Shown here: one piece after another, positions 7,631-17,090 of the stretch
How positions within the stretch are numbered: the stretch's first letter is position 1
Layout: the number at the start of each line of letters is the position of its first letter
Source: Nocardia puris
GTDB lineage: Bacteria; Actinomycetota; Actinomycetes; Mycobacteriales; Mycobacteriaceae
Assembly (NCBI RefSeq): GCF_003315035.1
Contig: NZ_QNRE01000012.1
Coordinates: forward strand, 160,256 to 224,255
Direction of reading: 5' to 3'
DNA length: 64,000 nucleotides
The notes under the pieces: model-generated
Told to the model about the DNA's origin: nothing
Databases searched by the model: none
The model's input: only the letters and a program-made list of their open reading frames with translations
Translations under genes and position numbers: made by a program

Positions 7631-9925
7631 TCAGATTGCGCTGGCTCCGAACAGTTTCGGGAGCGTGCCCTCGTAGGCGTCGCGCAATTCGGCCATGGTA
7701 ACCGAGAAGTGGCCCTGCACCTCGACGGAATCGGAACCTTGGTCCACGACGCCGATCCGGGTCCACGGCAGGCCGCGCGCCTCGCACATCTTGGTGAAAC
7801 GGGTCTCCTCCGACCGCGGCACCGCGACGAGCACGCGGCCCGCCGACTCCGAGAACAGCGCCACGAACGGGTCGGCGCCCTCGGGAAGCAGGATGCGGCA
7901 ACCGGTTTCGCCGGCCAGCGCGGCCTCCACCACGGTCTGCGCGAGCCCGCCCTCGGAGAGGTCGTGCGCGGCGCTGATCATGCCGTCGCGGGAACCGGCG
8001 GTGAGCACCTCGGCCAGCAGCCGCTCGCGGGCGAAGTCCACCTTCGGCGGGACGCCGCCCAGGTGACCGTGCGCGACCTGCGACCAGATGGAACCGCCGA
8101 ACTCGTCGTGGGTCTCGCCGAGCAGGATCAGCGTCTCGCCGGGCTCGAGGCCCAGGCCGGTGGGAATGCGGCGGTGCACGTCGTCGATGACGCCGAGCAC
8201 ACCCACCACCGGGGTCGGCAGGATCGCGTCCTGGCCGGTCTGGTTGTAGAAGCTCACGTTACCGCCGGTGACCGGGATGCCGAGGGCCACACAGCCGTCC
8301 GCCAAGCCGCGCACGGCCTGCTGGAACTGCCACATCACGCCCGGGTCCTCCGGCGAACCGAAGTTCAGGCAGTTGGTGACGGCCTTCGGCGTGGCGCCGG
8401 TGGTGGCGACGTTGCGGTACGCCTCGGCCAGCGCCAGCTGCGCGCCCGTGTACGGGTCGAGCTTGGTGTAGCGGCCCGACGCGTCGGTGGCCAGCGCGAT
8501 GCCGCGGCCGGTCTCCTCGTCGATGCGGATGACGCCCGCGTCGGCGTGCTCGGCCAGCACGGTGTTGCCGCGCACGTAGCGGTCGTACTGCTCGGTGATC
8601 CACTTGCGGCTGCACAGCTGCGGACTGGCCAGCATGGTCAGCAGGGTCGCGCGCAGTTCGTCGGCGGTCTTGGGGCGCGAGAGCTTGTCGGGAGTGTCGG
8701 CGACCAGCGCGTCCTGCTCCTCGGGGCGCCGCACCGGGCGCTCGTAGACCGGGCCCTCATGGGCGACGGTGCGCGGCGGCACATCCACCACGGTCTCGCC
8801 GTGCCAGGTGACGATCAGGCGCTCACCGTCGGTGACCTCGCCGATCACCGTGGCCAGCACGTCCCACTTGCGGCACACGTCCATGAACGCGTCCACGTTC
8901 TCGGGGGTGACCACCGCGCACATGCGCTCCTGCGATTCGCTGGAGAGCACCTCGGCCGGGGTCATGCCGGTCGCGCGCAGCGGCACCTTGTCGAGTTCGA
9001 TGTGCATACCGCCGTCCCCGGCGGCCGCGAGTTCGGAAGTGGCGCAGGACAATCCGGCGCCGCCGAGGTCCTGGATGCCGACCACCAGATTGGCCGCGTA
9101 CAGCTCCAGACAACACTCGATGAGGACCTTCTCGGTGAACGGGTCGCCCACCTGTACGCTCGGCAGCTTCTTGCGGCCGGTGCCCGACTCGTCACCGGAG
9201 AAGGTGTCCGAGGCCAGCACCGAGACGCCGCCGATGCCGTCCAGACCGGTGCGCGCGCCGAACAGGATGATCTTGTTGCCGGTGCCCGAGGCGAACGCCA
9301 GGTGCAGGTCCTCGACCCGCATCACCCCGGCGCACAGCGCGTTGACCAGCGGGTTGCCCTGATAGGAGGCGTCGAAGACGGTCTCGCCGCCCACGTTCGG
9401 CAGGCCGAGGGAGTTGCCGTAGCCGCCCACGCCGCGCACCACGCCGTCCACTACGCGGCGGGTATCGGGCGCGTCGGCCGCGCCGAAGCGCAGCTGGTCC
9501 ATCACCGCGATCGGGCGCGCGCCCATCGCCATGATGTCGCGCACGATGCCGCCGACGCCGGTGGCCGCGCCCTGGTAGGGCTCCACGTAGGACGGGTGGT
9601 TGTGGCTCTCCACCTTGAAGGTGACCGCCCAGCCGTCGCCCACGTCCACCACGCCCGCGTTCTCGCCGATGCCCGCCAGCATGGACGCGCGCATCTCGTC
9701 GGTGGTGGTCTGCCCGAAGTAGCGCAGGTGGACCTTGGAGGACTTGTAGGAGCAGTGCTCGCTCCACATCACCGAGTACATGGCCAGCTCGGCGTCGGTG
9801 GGGCGGCGGCCGAGGATCTCCCGGATGCGGGCGTACTCGTCGTCCTTGAGGCCGAGCTCTTTGTACGGTTGCGTCACGTCGGGGGTTGCTGCGGCTGCGC
9901 TGACGGTGTCGACCTGCGGAGTCAC
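7631..9925 (-). CDS. purL: Phosphoribosylformylglycinamidine synthase subunit PurL (small type)
   Basis: A 764-residue protein of the short PurL class, which needs separate PurQ and PurS subunits (both present at 16 kb). It converts FGAR to FGAM with ATP and glutamine-derived ammonia. Family signatures are seen: MWSEHCSYKSSK near residue 50, KVESHNHPSYVEPYQGAATG near residue 105, GGVSVLASDTF, and the second AIRS-like half with VTGGNVSFYNQT. The length is normal and the frame intact. The roughly 350 bases upstream hold its promoter region. Confidence 0.96.
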   Translation of the reverse strand: MTPQVDTVSAAAATPDVTQPYKELGLKDDEYARIREILGRRPTDAELAMYSVMWSEHCSYKSSKVHLRYFGQTTTDEMRASMLAGIGENAGVVDVGDGWAVTFKVESHNHPSYVEPYQGAATGVGGIVRDIMAMGARPIAVMDQLRFGAADAPDTRRVVDGVVRGVGGYGNSLGLPNVGGETVFDASYQGNPLVNALCAGVMRVEDLHLAFASGTGNKIILFGARTGLDGIGGVSVLASDTFSGDESGTGRKKLPSVQVGDPFTEKVLIECCLELYAANLVVGIQDLGGAGLSCATSELAAAGDGGMHIELDKVPLRATGMTPAEVLSSESQERMCAVVTPENVDAFMDVCRKWDVLATVIGEVTDGERLIVTWHGETVVDVPPRTVAHEGPVYERPVRRPEEQDALVADTPDKLSRPKTADELRATLLTMLASPQLCSRKWITEQYDRYVRGNTVLAEHADAGVIRIDEETGRGIALATDASGRYTKLDPYTGAQLALAEAYRNVATTGATPKAVTNCLNFGSPEDPGVMWQFQQAVRGLADGCVALGIPVTGGNVSFYNQTGQDAILPTPVVGVLGVIDDVHRRIPTGLGLEPGETLILLGETHDEFGGSIWSQVAHGHLGGVPPKVDFARERLLAEVLTAGSRDGMISAAHDLSEGGLAQTVVEAALAGETGCRILLPEGADPFVALFSESAGRVLVAVPRSEETRFTKMCEARGLPWTRIGVVDQGSDSVEVQGHFSVTMAELRDAYEGTLPKLFGASAI

Positions 9926-10278
9926 GGAGTTACCTGGGTCCTTTCGGCCGGGCAGAGGGTTCGGCGAACCGGCGGAGCCGGCGGGTAGGCGAACTCGGTG
10001 CGGCGACGGACGTTGTCGCAGGGTTCCGGCGAGTTGCCCGGCTGCCAGTCTAGAGGGCGGGCGCGGCGGCCCCGCAGGTGAGGGGCGCGATCCGGGGGTG
10101 CGCGGGCCGGCTCCGGTGAAGTGCCGGTCGCTGGATTGTTGCCCGAGCGTTCGGGGCGGTGCCGCGGGCGGTGTGGTTTTGCACGGTCAGCGCGCGGTCG
10201 CGACGGGTCGGACCGGGCGGTTTGCCCCGCCGGGGTGCAGCGCCCCGACGAGCGGGCGGCACCGGATACTCTGTGCGG
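9926..10278. other. Intergenic region between divergent purL and mannosyltransferase genes
   Basis: About 350 bases without a supportable gene. It must hold the promoters for purL (leftward) and the GT87 gene (rightward). I see no clear terminator, riboswitch or strong repeat; an in-frame extension of the GT87 gene to 10159 exists but looks like high-GC noise. Confidence 0.5.
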
Positions 10279-11580
10279 GTGAGCGAACGAACGGGGGTTG
10301 CGAATTCGGCCGGTGCCGCGCCCGGCGTCCAGGAGCCGAACCCCTCCTCCTCTCCGGCGGCCACCGCCTCGTCCCGGCACCTGCGGTGGCTGGCCGCGGC
10401 CCTGGCGCTGTTCCTGCTGTCCGCGGTGATCTCCCTGCTCGCGCACTGGTGGTACGGGTACATCGATCTCCAGGTCTATCGCAACGGCGCGCGGACCTGG
10501 CTGGACGGCGGGGATCTGTACGGACCGATGCCCCCGGTGTTCGGGATCGGCCTGCCGTTCACCTATCCCCCGCTGGCCGCGCTGTTCTTCGCGCCTTTGG
10601 CCCTGATGCCGTTGCAGTTGGCCGAGATCGCGGTGCTGCTGACCTCGCTCGGCAGCCTCGGCATCACGCTGTGGCTGGTGCTCGCGCGGGTGCGGCCGCA
10701 ACTGGATCGCACGGTGGCGGTGCCGCTGGTGATCGCGGCGCTCGCGTTCTCGCTGTACCTCGAGCCGGTGCGCCAGACATTCGGATTCGGGCAGATCAAC
10801 CTGGTCCTGATGGCCGCGATCGCGCTGGACTGCCTGGTGCGCAAGCCTTTCTGGCCGCGCGGCATGCTCATCGGGATCGCGGTGTCGATCAAGCTGATTC
10901 CGGCCGCATACCTGCTGTACTTCCTGCTGCGGCGGGACTGGAAGGCCGCGGGCACCATGGTCGCGTCGGCGATAGGCGCGGTCGGCGTCGGGTTCCTGCT
11001 CTTCCCCCGCGACTCGGTGGACTACTGGTTCCACACCCTGCACGACACCGGTCGCATCGGCCCGCCCTACTTCGCGGGCAACCAGTCGTTGAAGGGGTTC
11101 GCGTTCCGCCTCGGGGTGTCCGACGGGGCCGCGACCGCGATCTGGATCACGTTGTCGCTCATCGCGATCGCGCTGGCCGCCGTGTGGATGCACCGGCTGA
11201 TCCAGGCCGGCGCCACCGTGGCCGCGCTGCTGGTCAACGCCGCCGCCATCCTCCTGGTCTCCCCGGTTTCGTGGTCGCACCACTGGGTCTGGATCGCGCC
11301 CGCCCTGCTCGTCGCCGCCGACGCCCTCGCCCGCATCCGCGTCGGCACCCGCCGCGGCCGTGGCTTCACCGCGACCGTCCTCGGCTTCACCGTGCTCTTC
11401 CTCATCGGCCCCCAGTGGCTGCTCCCCCACTCCGACGACCTCGAACTCGACTGGACCTGGTGGCAGCAGATCCTCGGCAGCAGCTATGTCCTCGCGACCT
11501 TCGCGGTGCTCGTCGTCGCCGTCGCCCTCTACCGCCCGGTGGTCGCTCGGGCGTCCGAAACCAACTCGGCCCCAGCCTGA
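10279..11580 (+). CDS. GT87-family (GT-C) membrane mannosyltransferase
   Basis: About 433 residues with ten or more predicted membrane helices. After the first helix comes YGYIDLQVYRNGA, where the Asp is the GT-C catalytic acid, and then the actinobacterial signature LPFTYPPLAALFFAP. This matches the DUF2029/GT87 family of polyprenyl-phosphomannose-dependent alpha-mannosyltransferases that elongate phosphatidylinositol mannosides, lipomannan or arabinan in mycolate bacteria. Which linkage it makes cannot be read from sequence. GTG 10279 or GTG 10273 is the start. The gene ends about 150 bases before the convergent M18 aminopeptidase. Confidence 0.87.
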   Translation: MSERTGVANSAGAAPGVQEPNPSSSPAATASSRHLRWLAAALALFLLSAVISLLAHWWYGYIDLQVYRNGARTWLDGGDLYGPMPPVFGIGLPFTYPPLAALFFAPLALMPLQLAEIAVLLTSLGSLGITLWLVLARVRPQLDRTVAVPLVIAALAFSLYLEPVRQTFGFGQINLVLMAAIALDCLVRKPFWPRGMLIGIAVSIKLIPAAYLLYFLLRRDWKAAGTMVASAIGAVGVGFLLFPRDSVDYWFHTLHDTGRIGPPYFAGNQSLKGFAFRLGVSDGAATAIWITLSLIAIALAAVWMHRLIQAGATVAALLVNAAAILLVSPVSWSHHWVWIAPALLVAADALARIRVGTRRGRGFTATVLGFTVLFLIGPQWLLPHSDDLELDWTWWQQILGSSYVLATFAVLVVAVALYRPVVARASETNSAPA

Positions 11581-11731
11581 TCGGGGTCCGGTCGCACTGC
11601 CGAGTAGCCAGCCGATTCGGGTACCGGGGACGACCTTGCGCGCCGGGATGACCGAGGCGCTCGGCTCGCAGCTGCGCAACCGTGTGACATCGACGATCGC
11701 TCCGCATCTTGCGGACTCGGCCGCCTTGGGC

Positions 11732-13021
11732 TCAGGCGTTCACCGTGTCCGGGGTGAGGAAGGCGGTGAGGGCGGCGGCGTAGGCGGGGACGTCGGCGGT
11801 GCCCATGAGTTCGCGGGCGGAGTGCATGGCGAGTTGGGGGGCGCCGACGTCGACGGTGGGCATGCCGGTGCGGGCGGCGGTCATGGGGCCGATGGTGGAA
11901 CCGCAGGGGAGGTCGGCGCGGTGGACGTAGCGCTGGAGCGGGACGTCGGCCTGGGCGCAGGCCAGGGCGAAGGCGCCGGCGCCGACGGAATCGGTGGCGT
12001 ACCGGAGGTTTTGGTTGACCTTCAGCACCGGCCCGCCGTTCACCTCGATGCGGTGGGCGGGTTCGTGGCGCTCGGGGTAGTTGGGGTGGGTGGCGTGCGC
12101 CATGTCGCCCGAGGCACAGACCGAACCGGCAAGGGCCGCAAGGTATTCGGCGCGCCCACCCCCGCGCGCCAGCACGATGCGCTCCAATACCGAAGGCAGC
12201 AGATCGGATTGCGCGCCGCGATCGGACTGGCTGCCGACCTCCTCATGGTCGAACATCGCCAGCACCGGCACCGCCGCGCCGGGCTCCTCGATCGCGGCCA
12301 GGAACGCGCGCAGGCCCGCGTAGCAGGTGCCCTGATTGTCCAAGCGCGGCGCGCTCACCAGATCGGCGTCGCGGCCCACCAGCCTGCTCGGCGCGAGGTC
12401 GTGGGTCATCAGCTCCCAGCCCAACACGGCGGCCGGGTCCACCTCGGCGGTCTCGGCGACGAACGAGAGGAACGAGCGCGGCCGCTCCCCCACGCCCCAC
12501 ACCGCGTTCACGTGCCGCTGCGGGTCCAGCGTCACGCCGCGCCGGTCCTCGGCGAGGTGGATGGCCAGCTGCGGCACCCGCAAGATCGGCTCGTCGACGC
12601 GAATCAGGTGCTCGCGCACCGCGTTTCCGTCGCGCACGGTGAGCCGTCCGGAGACGCCCAGCTCCCGATCCAGCCACGAGTTCAGCCACGCGCCGCCGTA
12701 CGGTTCCAGGCCCACCAGCTGCCAACCCGCCACCGCGAGATCCGGATGCTGCTTGACCCGCAGGTTCGGGCTGTCGGTGTGCGCGCCGACCACCCGGAAC
12801 GGCGTGTCCCCGCCCGCGTCGGCCCACGCCACCAGCGACCCGCCGCGCACCACGTAGTAGCGCCCCGCCGCCTGCGGCCACGCCGCCGCCTCCGCCAACC
12901 GGGTGAACCCCAGCGCGTCCAGTTCCGCCGCGACCGTGCGGCACACGTGGAACGGCGAGGGCGAGGCATCGATGAACGCGCACAGCCCTTCGGCGGTCGC
13001 GCTGGTCGTGACAACGGGCAT
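11732..13021 (-). CDS. M18-family aminopeptidase
   Basis: A 429-residue cytosolic zinc aminopeptidase of the aspartyl-aminopeptidase (M18) family. Metal-site motifs are seen: VVGAHTDSPNLRVK near residue 80, MFDHEEVGSQSDRGA near residue 255 and GDMAHATHPNYPERHEP near residue 325. Length is normal. In Mycobacterium tuberculosis the equivalent gene (Rv0800, pepC) lies near purL, as here. It starts at ATG 13021. The 289 bases between it and the following plus-strand gene show no further gene. Confidence 0.93.
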   Translation of the reverse strand: MPVVTTSATAEGLCAFIDASPSPFHVCRTVAAELDALGFTRLAEAAAWPQAAGRYYVVRGGSLVAWADAGGDTPFRVVGAHTDSPNLRVKQHPDLAVAGWQLVGLEPYGGAWLNSWLDRELGVSGRLTVRDGNAVREHLIRVDEPILRVPQLAIHLAEDRRGVTLDPQRHVNAVWGVGERPRSFLSFVAETAEVDPAAVLGWELMTHDLAPSRLVGRDADLVSAPRLDNQGTCYAGLRAFLAAIEEPGAAVPVLAMFDHEEVGSQSDRGAQSDLLPSVLERIVLARGGGRAEYLAALAGSVCASGDMAHATHPNYPERHEPAHRIEVNGGPVLKVNQNLRYATDSVGAGAFALACAQADVPLQRYVHRADLPCGSTIGPMTAARTGMPTVDVGAPQLAMHSARELMGTADVPAYAAALTAFLTPDTVNA

Positions 13022-13310
13022 GCCGCCGATCCTATGCGCAGCCGCACAGCCGCGGCCCGCACGCCCGCGACGCTCCTCGGCGCATCCCCGATCCGGAGCA
13101 GCGAGCGGCCACGCAGGTCGCGACGATCCGCCTCGTCACCGGGTATCGGTTCCTGCGCCGCTGACCACAGCAAACGACAACACTCCGCATTAATCCCCTT
13201 GTATCGCACGGGTAATTGCCGGGAAACTCATCGCGATACTCCGGCGCTAGACTGTTCGGCGAGCTGGAAAAGAGAATGTCCGGTGAATTCTGGACGGAGG
13301 GGCGGCGATC

Positions 13311-14363
13311 ATGAACGCGCCCGTGGAAATCATCAATATCGCGCCGCGCACCGGGGCGGGCGCGATCGTGGGGCCGTCGTGTGAGGCGGCCGCGGCGCTG
13401 GCGGCCGCCGAGATGAACGAGGGCACCGGCATCCTGGGCCGCGAGGTGTGCGTCACCACCATCGACGGCGGCGGGCCGCCGCAGCGCGTGGCCGACGAGG
13501 TATCCGCCCTGCTCGCCACGGGAATGGTCCACGCTATCACCGGAATTCCCATGCCGGAGAACCGCTCCGCCGTCACCAGGGCCGCGGCGGGTCGCGCGCC
13601 GTGCGTATTCGGCGTCGGCCACGACGGCCTCGACCCCGAACTGCCCGGTGTATTCATGATCGGCGAGCACCCCGGTATCCAAACGCTCGTCGCCGTGAAC
13701 TGGCTGTACCGCGAATTCGGCGCGCGCCGGTGGGCGGTGGTGGCCAGCGAATACGGCTGGTCGCGCCGAATCACCCCGGCGCTGCGGACAATCCTCGCGC
13801 CCACCCACGAGATCGTGGCCGAACATTTCGTCCCACTGGGCGCGACCGCATTCGACGACGTGCTCGGCGATCCCCGTCTCGACGACGCCGACGGCGTGAT
13901 CCTGCTGCTCGTGGGCGGCGACGCGGCCCGCTTCAACCGCGCGTTCACCCGGGCGGGCCGCGCCGACCGCCAGTTCCGCACCGGCCCGACGATCGATGAG
14001 AACGTCCTGCTGGCGGGCGGTCTCGACGCCAACCGCAACATCTACGTGCCCTCGCGCGTGATCCCCGACCGCCGCTGCGCGGGCGACCGCGACCTGCTGG
14101 ACCGCTACCGCCGCCTGCACCGCGGCTTCGCCCCCACCTTCAGCCGCTTCGCCAACGGCGTCTACCGCTCCCTGCACGCGCTGCGCGCCGTAGCCGACGC
14201 CACGGGCTCCTTCGACACCACCACCATGCACCGCACCCTGGCCGACCGCCCGGTACTGGAGAGCGCCGTAGGAACATTCACTTTCCGAGGCGACCAGATC
14301 GTCACCCCCACCTTCCTCACTCGCGCGGCAGGCGCCGACTTCGAAACCCTCGACCTGATGTGA
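13311..14363 (+). CDS. AmiC-like ligand-binding protein, copy 1
   Basis: A 350-residue type-1 periplasmic-binding-fold protein of the AmiC/branched-chain-amino-acid-binding class: GAIVGPSCEAAAALAAAE, GREVCVTTIDGGG, a mid-protein ARRWAVVASEYGWSRR and ITPALRTIL. It begins directly in the fold with no signal peptide, so it is probably cytoplasmic, as AmiC is, and could be an amide sensor and not a transporter subunit. A homologous gene (14873-15946) follows after a MarR regulator; no permease or ATPase is nearby. ATG 13311 follows a GGAGGGGCGGC-like ribosome site. Confidence 0.75.
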   Translation: MNAPVEIINIAPRTGAGAIVGPSCEAAAALAAAEMNEGTGILGREVCVTTIDGGGPPQRVADEVSALLATGMVHAITGIPMPENRSAVTRAAAGRAPCVFGVGHDGLDPELPGVFMIGEHPGIQTLVAVNWLYREFGARRWAVVASEYGWSRRITPALRTILAPTHEIVAEHFVPLGATAFDDVLGDPRLDDADGVILLLVGGDAARFNRAFTRAGRADRQFRTGPTIDENVLLAGGLDANRNIYVPSRVIPDRRCAGDRDLLDRYRRLHRGFAPTFSRFANGVYRSLHALRAVADATGSFDTTTMHRTLADRPVLESAVGTFTFRGDQIVTPTFLTRAAGADFETLDLM

Positions 14364-14399
14364 TCGGGACCGGCGCAGCGAACATCGGAAGGTGTCGGC

Positions 14400-14825
14400 T
14401 CAGCTTCCTGCGACCAGTTCCAACAACCGCTTCAGCTCCGCGTACCGGCGCGCCCCCATCTTGGCCTGCAACTGGCGCTCGGCCAGTTCCTCCTCGGCCC
14501 GCACCGCCTCGACCAGCTCCACACCCAGTCTGCTCAGGCCGATCAGGATGCGCCTGCGGTCCTCCTCGGCGGCGACGCGGAAGATCAGGCCGCGCTCGGC
14601 CAGGCAGTCCGCGTGCCTGGTGGCCGAGGAGGGGGGTAGCTGGGAGCGCGCGGCCAGCTCGCTCATAGTGACGCCGGTCTCACTGGAGAGGTTGCACAGC
14701 ATGGACCACTGATCGGCGGAAAGCTGCCTGGCACACAGTGCGGCGTCGAGGTGACGGAGCCAACGGTGTTCGGCGGCACGCAGCGCGCCGTGCAGCGTGT
14801 CGTATCCGTTTAGAATGGTCGTCAT
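14400..14825 (-). CDS. MarR-family transcriptional regulator
   Basis: A 141-residue winged-helix protein: the recognition region TMSELAARSQLPPSSATRHADCLAERG around residues 55-85 is followed by the wing AEEDRRRILIGLSRLG, then a C-terminal dimerisation helix. It starts at ATG 14825 (MTTILNGYDT) behind GGGGA, and is divergent from the second AmiC-like gene with only 47 bases between start codons, so it most likely controls that gene and itself. The ligand is unknown. Confidence 0.85.
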   Translation of the reverse strand: MTTILNGYDTLHGALRAAEHRWLRHLDAALCARQLSADQWSMLCNLSSETGVTMSELAARSQLPPSSATRHADCLAERGLIFRVAAEEDRRRILIGLSRLGVELVEAVRAEEELAERQLQAKMGARRYAELKRLLELVAGS

Positions 14826-14872
14826 TTCCCCGCCTGCTTTCGAAATTCGCTCGAACAGAAGAAGAGTACCGA

Positions 14873-15946
14873 ATGTCAGCGTTCGGCGAGAGCCCGGACG
14901 GCTCGATCGAGATCCTCGACATAGTCCCCGCGCAAGGCCCGGGCGGGATCTTCGCACCCTCCTGCGAAGCCGCGATTTCGCTCGCGGCGAGCGAAATCAA
15001 CCGGGGCAGGGGAATTCTCGGACGCGAAATTCGGACCACGACGATCGACGGCGGACGCCCGCCCCGTGAGGTGGCCGCCGAGGTGTCGGCCCTGCTCGCC
15101 ACGGGCATGGTGCACGCGATCACCGGCTGGCACACCTCGGCGGTGCGCCGCGCGGTCGCCCGCGTCAACGACGGACGGGTGCCGTACGTTTTCGCGATCA
15201 GTCACGAGGGACTGCCGGAGCCGCCCGGCGTGCTGATGCTCGGCGAGCACCCCGCCGGGCACACCGTGGCCGCCGTGCACTGGCTGCGCCGCGAACTCGG
15301 CGTGCGGCGCTGGGCGATCATCGGCAGCGACTACATCTGGCCCCGCGAGACGGCGAAAGCGTTGCGCCGCAGCCTTTCCGATCAGAGCGACATCGTCCTG
15401 GAACGCTACGTCCCGCTCGGCGCGACCGATTTCGGCGACTTCTTCACCCACCCCGATCTGGACCGCGCCGACGGGGTGGTGGTACTGCTGGTCGGCGCCG
15501 ACGTGGTGCGCTTCAACCGCCGGTTCGCCGCCACCGGGCGGTCCGCCGACCAGGTGCGCGTGAGTCCGGCCGCCGATGAGAATGTGCTGCTCGGCGGCGG
15601 TGCGGGCGCCAACCACAACCTGTACGTGCCGTCCCGCTTCTTCCTCGACGACCGGCTCCCCGACGGCCGCCACCGCAAGGCCCGCTACCGCGAGAGGTAC
15701 GGCGAGTTCGCGCCGGCGCTCACCAGCTTCAGCAACGCCACCTACGAGGCGATCCACGCACTGCGCGGCCTGGCCGAGGCGGTGGGCTCGCTGCACGTGC
15801 CGAGCATCCAGCGCGCCCTCGCCACCGGCGTGCGCTACGAGACCCCCAGCGGCCCAAGGGGTTTCGACGGCAACCAGGCCGTGCAACCCGGCTATCTCGC
15901 CAGAGCCGAAGGGGTGGAATTCGTCCTGCTCGACCGCATCTCGTGA
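14873..15946 (+). CDS. AmiC-like ligand-binding protein, copy 2
   Basis: A 357-residue paralogue of the 13311-14363 product, clearly similar along the whole length (shared blocks: EVSALLATGMVHAITG, VPLGATxFxD, ENVLL-GG, N-YVPSR). No signal peptide. It starts at ATG 14873 close to the divergent MarR gene and ends just before a strong bidirectional terminator. Together the three genes look like a tandem duplication of a sensor gene with a regulator between the copies. Ligand unknown. Confidence 0.75.
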   Translation: MSAFGESPDGSIEILDIVPAQGPGGIFAPSCEAAISLAASEINRGRGILGREIRTTTIDGGRPPREVAAEVSALLATGMVHAITGWHTSAVRRAVARVNDGRVPYVFAISHEGLPEPPGVLMLGEHPAGHTVAAVHWLRRELGVRRWAIIGSDYIWPRETAKALRRSLSDQSDIVLERYVPLGATDFGDFFTHPDLDRADGVVVLLVGADVVRFNRRFAATGRSADQVRVSPAADENVLLGGGAGANHNLYVPSRFFLDDRLPDGRHRKARYRERYGEFAPALTSFSNATYEAIHALRGLAEAVGSLHVPSIQRALATGVRYETPSGPRGFDGNQAVQPGYLARAEGVEFVLLDRIS

Positions 15947-15948
15947 AA

Positions 15949-15978
15949 AAGGCCCGGAACCAGCGGGTTCCGGGCCTT
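15949..15978. terminator. Bidirectional terminator between AmiC-like gene and purQ
   Basis: A perfect 13-base-pair stem (AAGGCCCGGAACC at 15949-15961 with GGTTCCGGGCCTT at 15966-15978) and a 4-base loop, with A and T runs at the foot. It sits between convergent stops at 15946 and 15992, so it can serve both strands. Confidence 0.85.
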
Positions 15979-15991
15979 CACACCGAAAAGA

Positions 15992-16669
15992 TCAGGCCGA
16001 CACCAGGGTGTCGAGCACCGAGAGGAACAGGCCGAGCCCGTCGTCGCTCGGGCCGGTCAGCGGCTCGGTGGCGTGCTCGGGGTGCGGCATGAGCCCCACC
16101 ACGCGACCGTTCGCCGACGCGATGCCCGCGATGCCGCGCTGCGAGCCGTTCGGGTTGTCGCCGGTGTAGCGGAACACCACGCGGCCCTCGCCCTCGAGCT
16201 CGTCGAGCACGGCGGCCGAGGCCTGGTAGCGGCCCTCACCCGACTTCAGCGGGATGAGGATCTGAGCGCCCGGCTCGTAGCGGGAGGTCCACGCCGTGTC
16301 CACCGACTCCACGGTGAGCCACTCGTCGCGGCAGATGAAGTGCAGGCCCTCGTTGCGGGTGAGCGCGCCCGGTAGCAGACCGGCCTCGCACAGCACCTGG
16401 AAGCCGTTGCAGATGCCAAGCACCGGCAGGCCCTGGCCGGCCGCGCGCACCACCTCGCCCATCACCGGCGCGAATCGGGCGATGGCGCCGGCGCGCAGGT
16501 AGTCGCCGTAGGAGAAGCCGCCGGGCACGACCACCGCGTCGACCTGCTTCAGGTCGGCGTCGGCGTGCCAGAGGCTCACGGCCTCGGCGCCCGCCCGGCG
16601 CACCGCCCGCGCCGCGTCGACGTCGTCGAGCGTGCCGGGAAACGTGATGACCCCGATGCGTGCCGTCAT
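15992..16669 (-). CDS. purQ: Phosphoribosylformylglycinamidine synthase subunit PurQ
   Basis: A 225-residue class I glutamine amidotransferase that supplies ammonia to PurL. The nucleophile is in LGICNGFQVL and the catalytic His and Glu are in LMPHPEHA near the C terminus; the N terminus ARIGVITFPGTLDDVDAARA is characteristic. ATG 16669 overlaps the purS TGA by ATGA, giving translational coupling. In this genome the purLQS genes are split, with purSQ at 16 kb and purL at 8-10 kb. Confidence 0.96.
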   Translation of the reverse strand: MTARIGVITFPGTLDDVDAARAVRRAGAEAVSLWHADADLKQVDAVVVPGGFSYGDYLRAGAIARFAPVMGEVVRAAGQGLPVLGICNGFQVLCEAGLLPGALTRNEGLHFICRDEWLTVESVDTAWTSRYEPGAQILIPLKSGEGRYQASAAVLDELEGEGRVVFRYTGDNPNGSQRGIAGIASANGRVVGLMPHPEHATEPLTGPSDDGLGLFLSVLDTLVSA

Positions 16670-16902
16670 GGCAGCCGGACCACCTTCCACTCCTCGATGA
16701 CCGTGTTGGCGAGCAGGCTCTCGGCGATCTGCTCGAGCTCGGCGTCGCTGACATCGTCGGCCACGTCCAGCTCGAATCGCTTGCCCTGCCGCACATCGGA
16801 GATCCCGGCGAATCCCAGGCGCGGGAGCGCACCGACGATGGCCTGCCCCTGGGGGTCCAGGATCTCGGCCTTCGGCATCACCTCGACCACGACTCGTGCC
16901 AC
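16666..16902 (-). CDS. purS: Phosphoribosylformylglycinamidine synthase subunit PurS
   Basis: A 78-residue PurS, the small structural subunit that bridges PurL and PurQ and helps channel ammonia. It starts at GTG 16902 (ARVVVEVMPKAEILDPQGQA) behind AGGAG; family signatures include GQAIVGALPRLGF and ANTVIEEW. The frame is open upstream to 16965 but the ribosome site and family length favour 16902. Confidence 0.95.
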   Translation of the reverse strand: MARVVVEVMPKAEILDPQGQAIVGALPRLGFAGISDVRQGKRFELDVADDVSDAELEQIAESLLANTVIEEWKVVRLP

Positions 16903-17090
16903 GCGTTGCTCCTCATATGGGTGTGCGGGGTGTGTCTGAGCAGCGCGATTGGCCGCGCCGACCATGATTTGCGGCCGCGCCGACCGGTACCCGGTACCCG
17001 CGGCGCGACGGTCAAATGGTAGCCGCCGAGCCCGCGCCGCCCGCCGCCAGGGTCACCCGGCGACCGCGCCCGAGCCAATAGCATGGCGGC

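Noticed and set aside
7709..9988. Long plus-strand frame opposite purL
   Set aside because: Antisense shadow; composition is typical of reverse-frame reading of a GC-rich gene.
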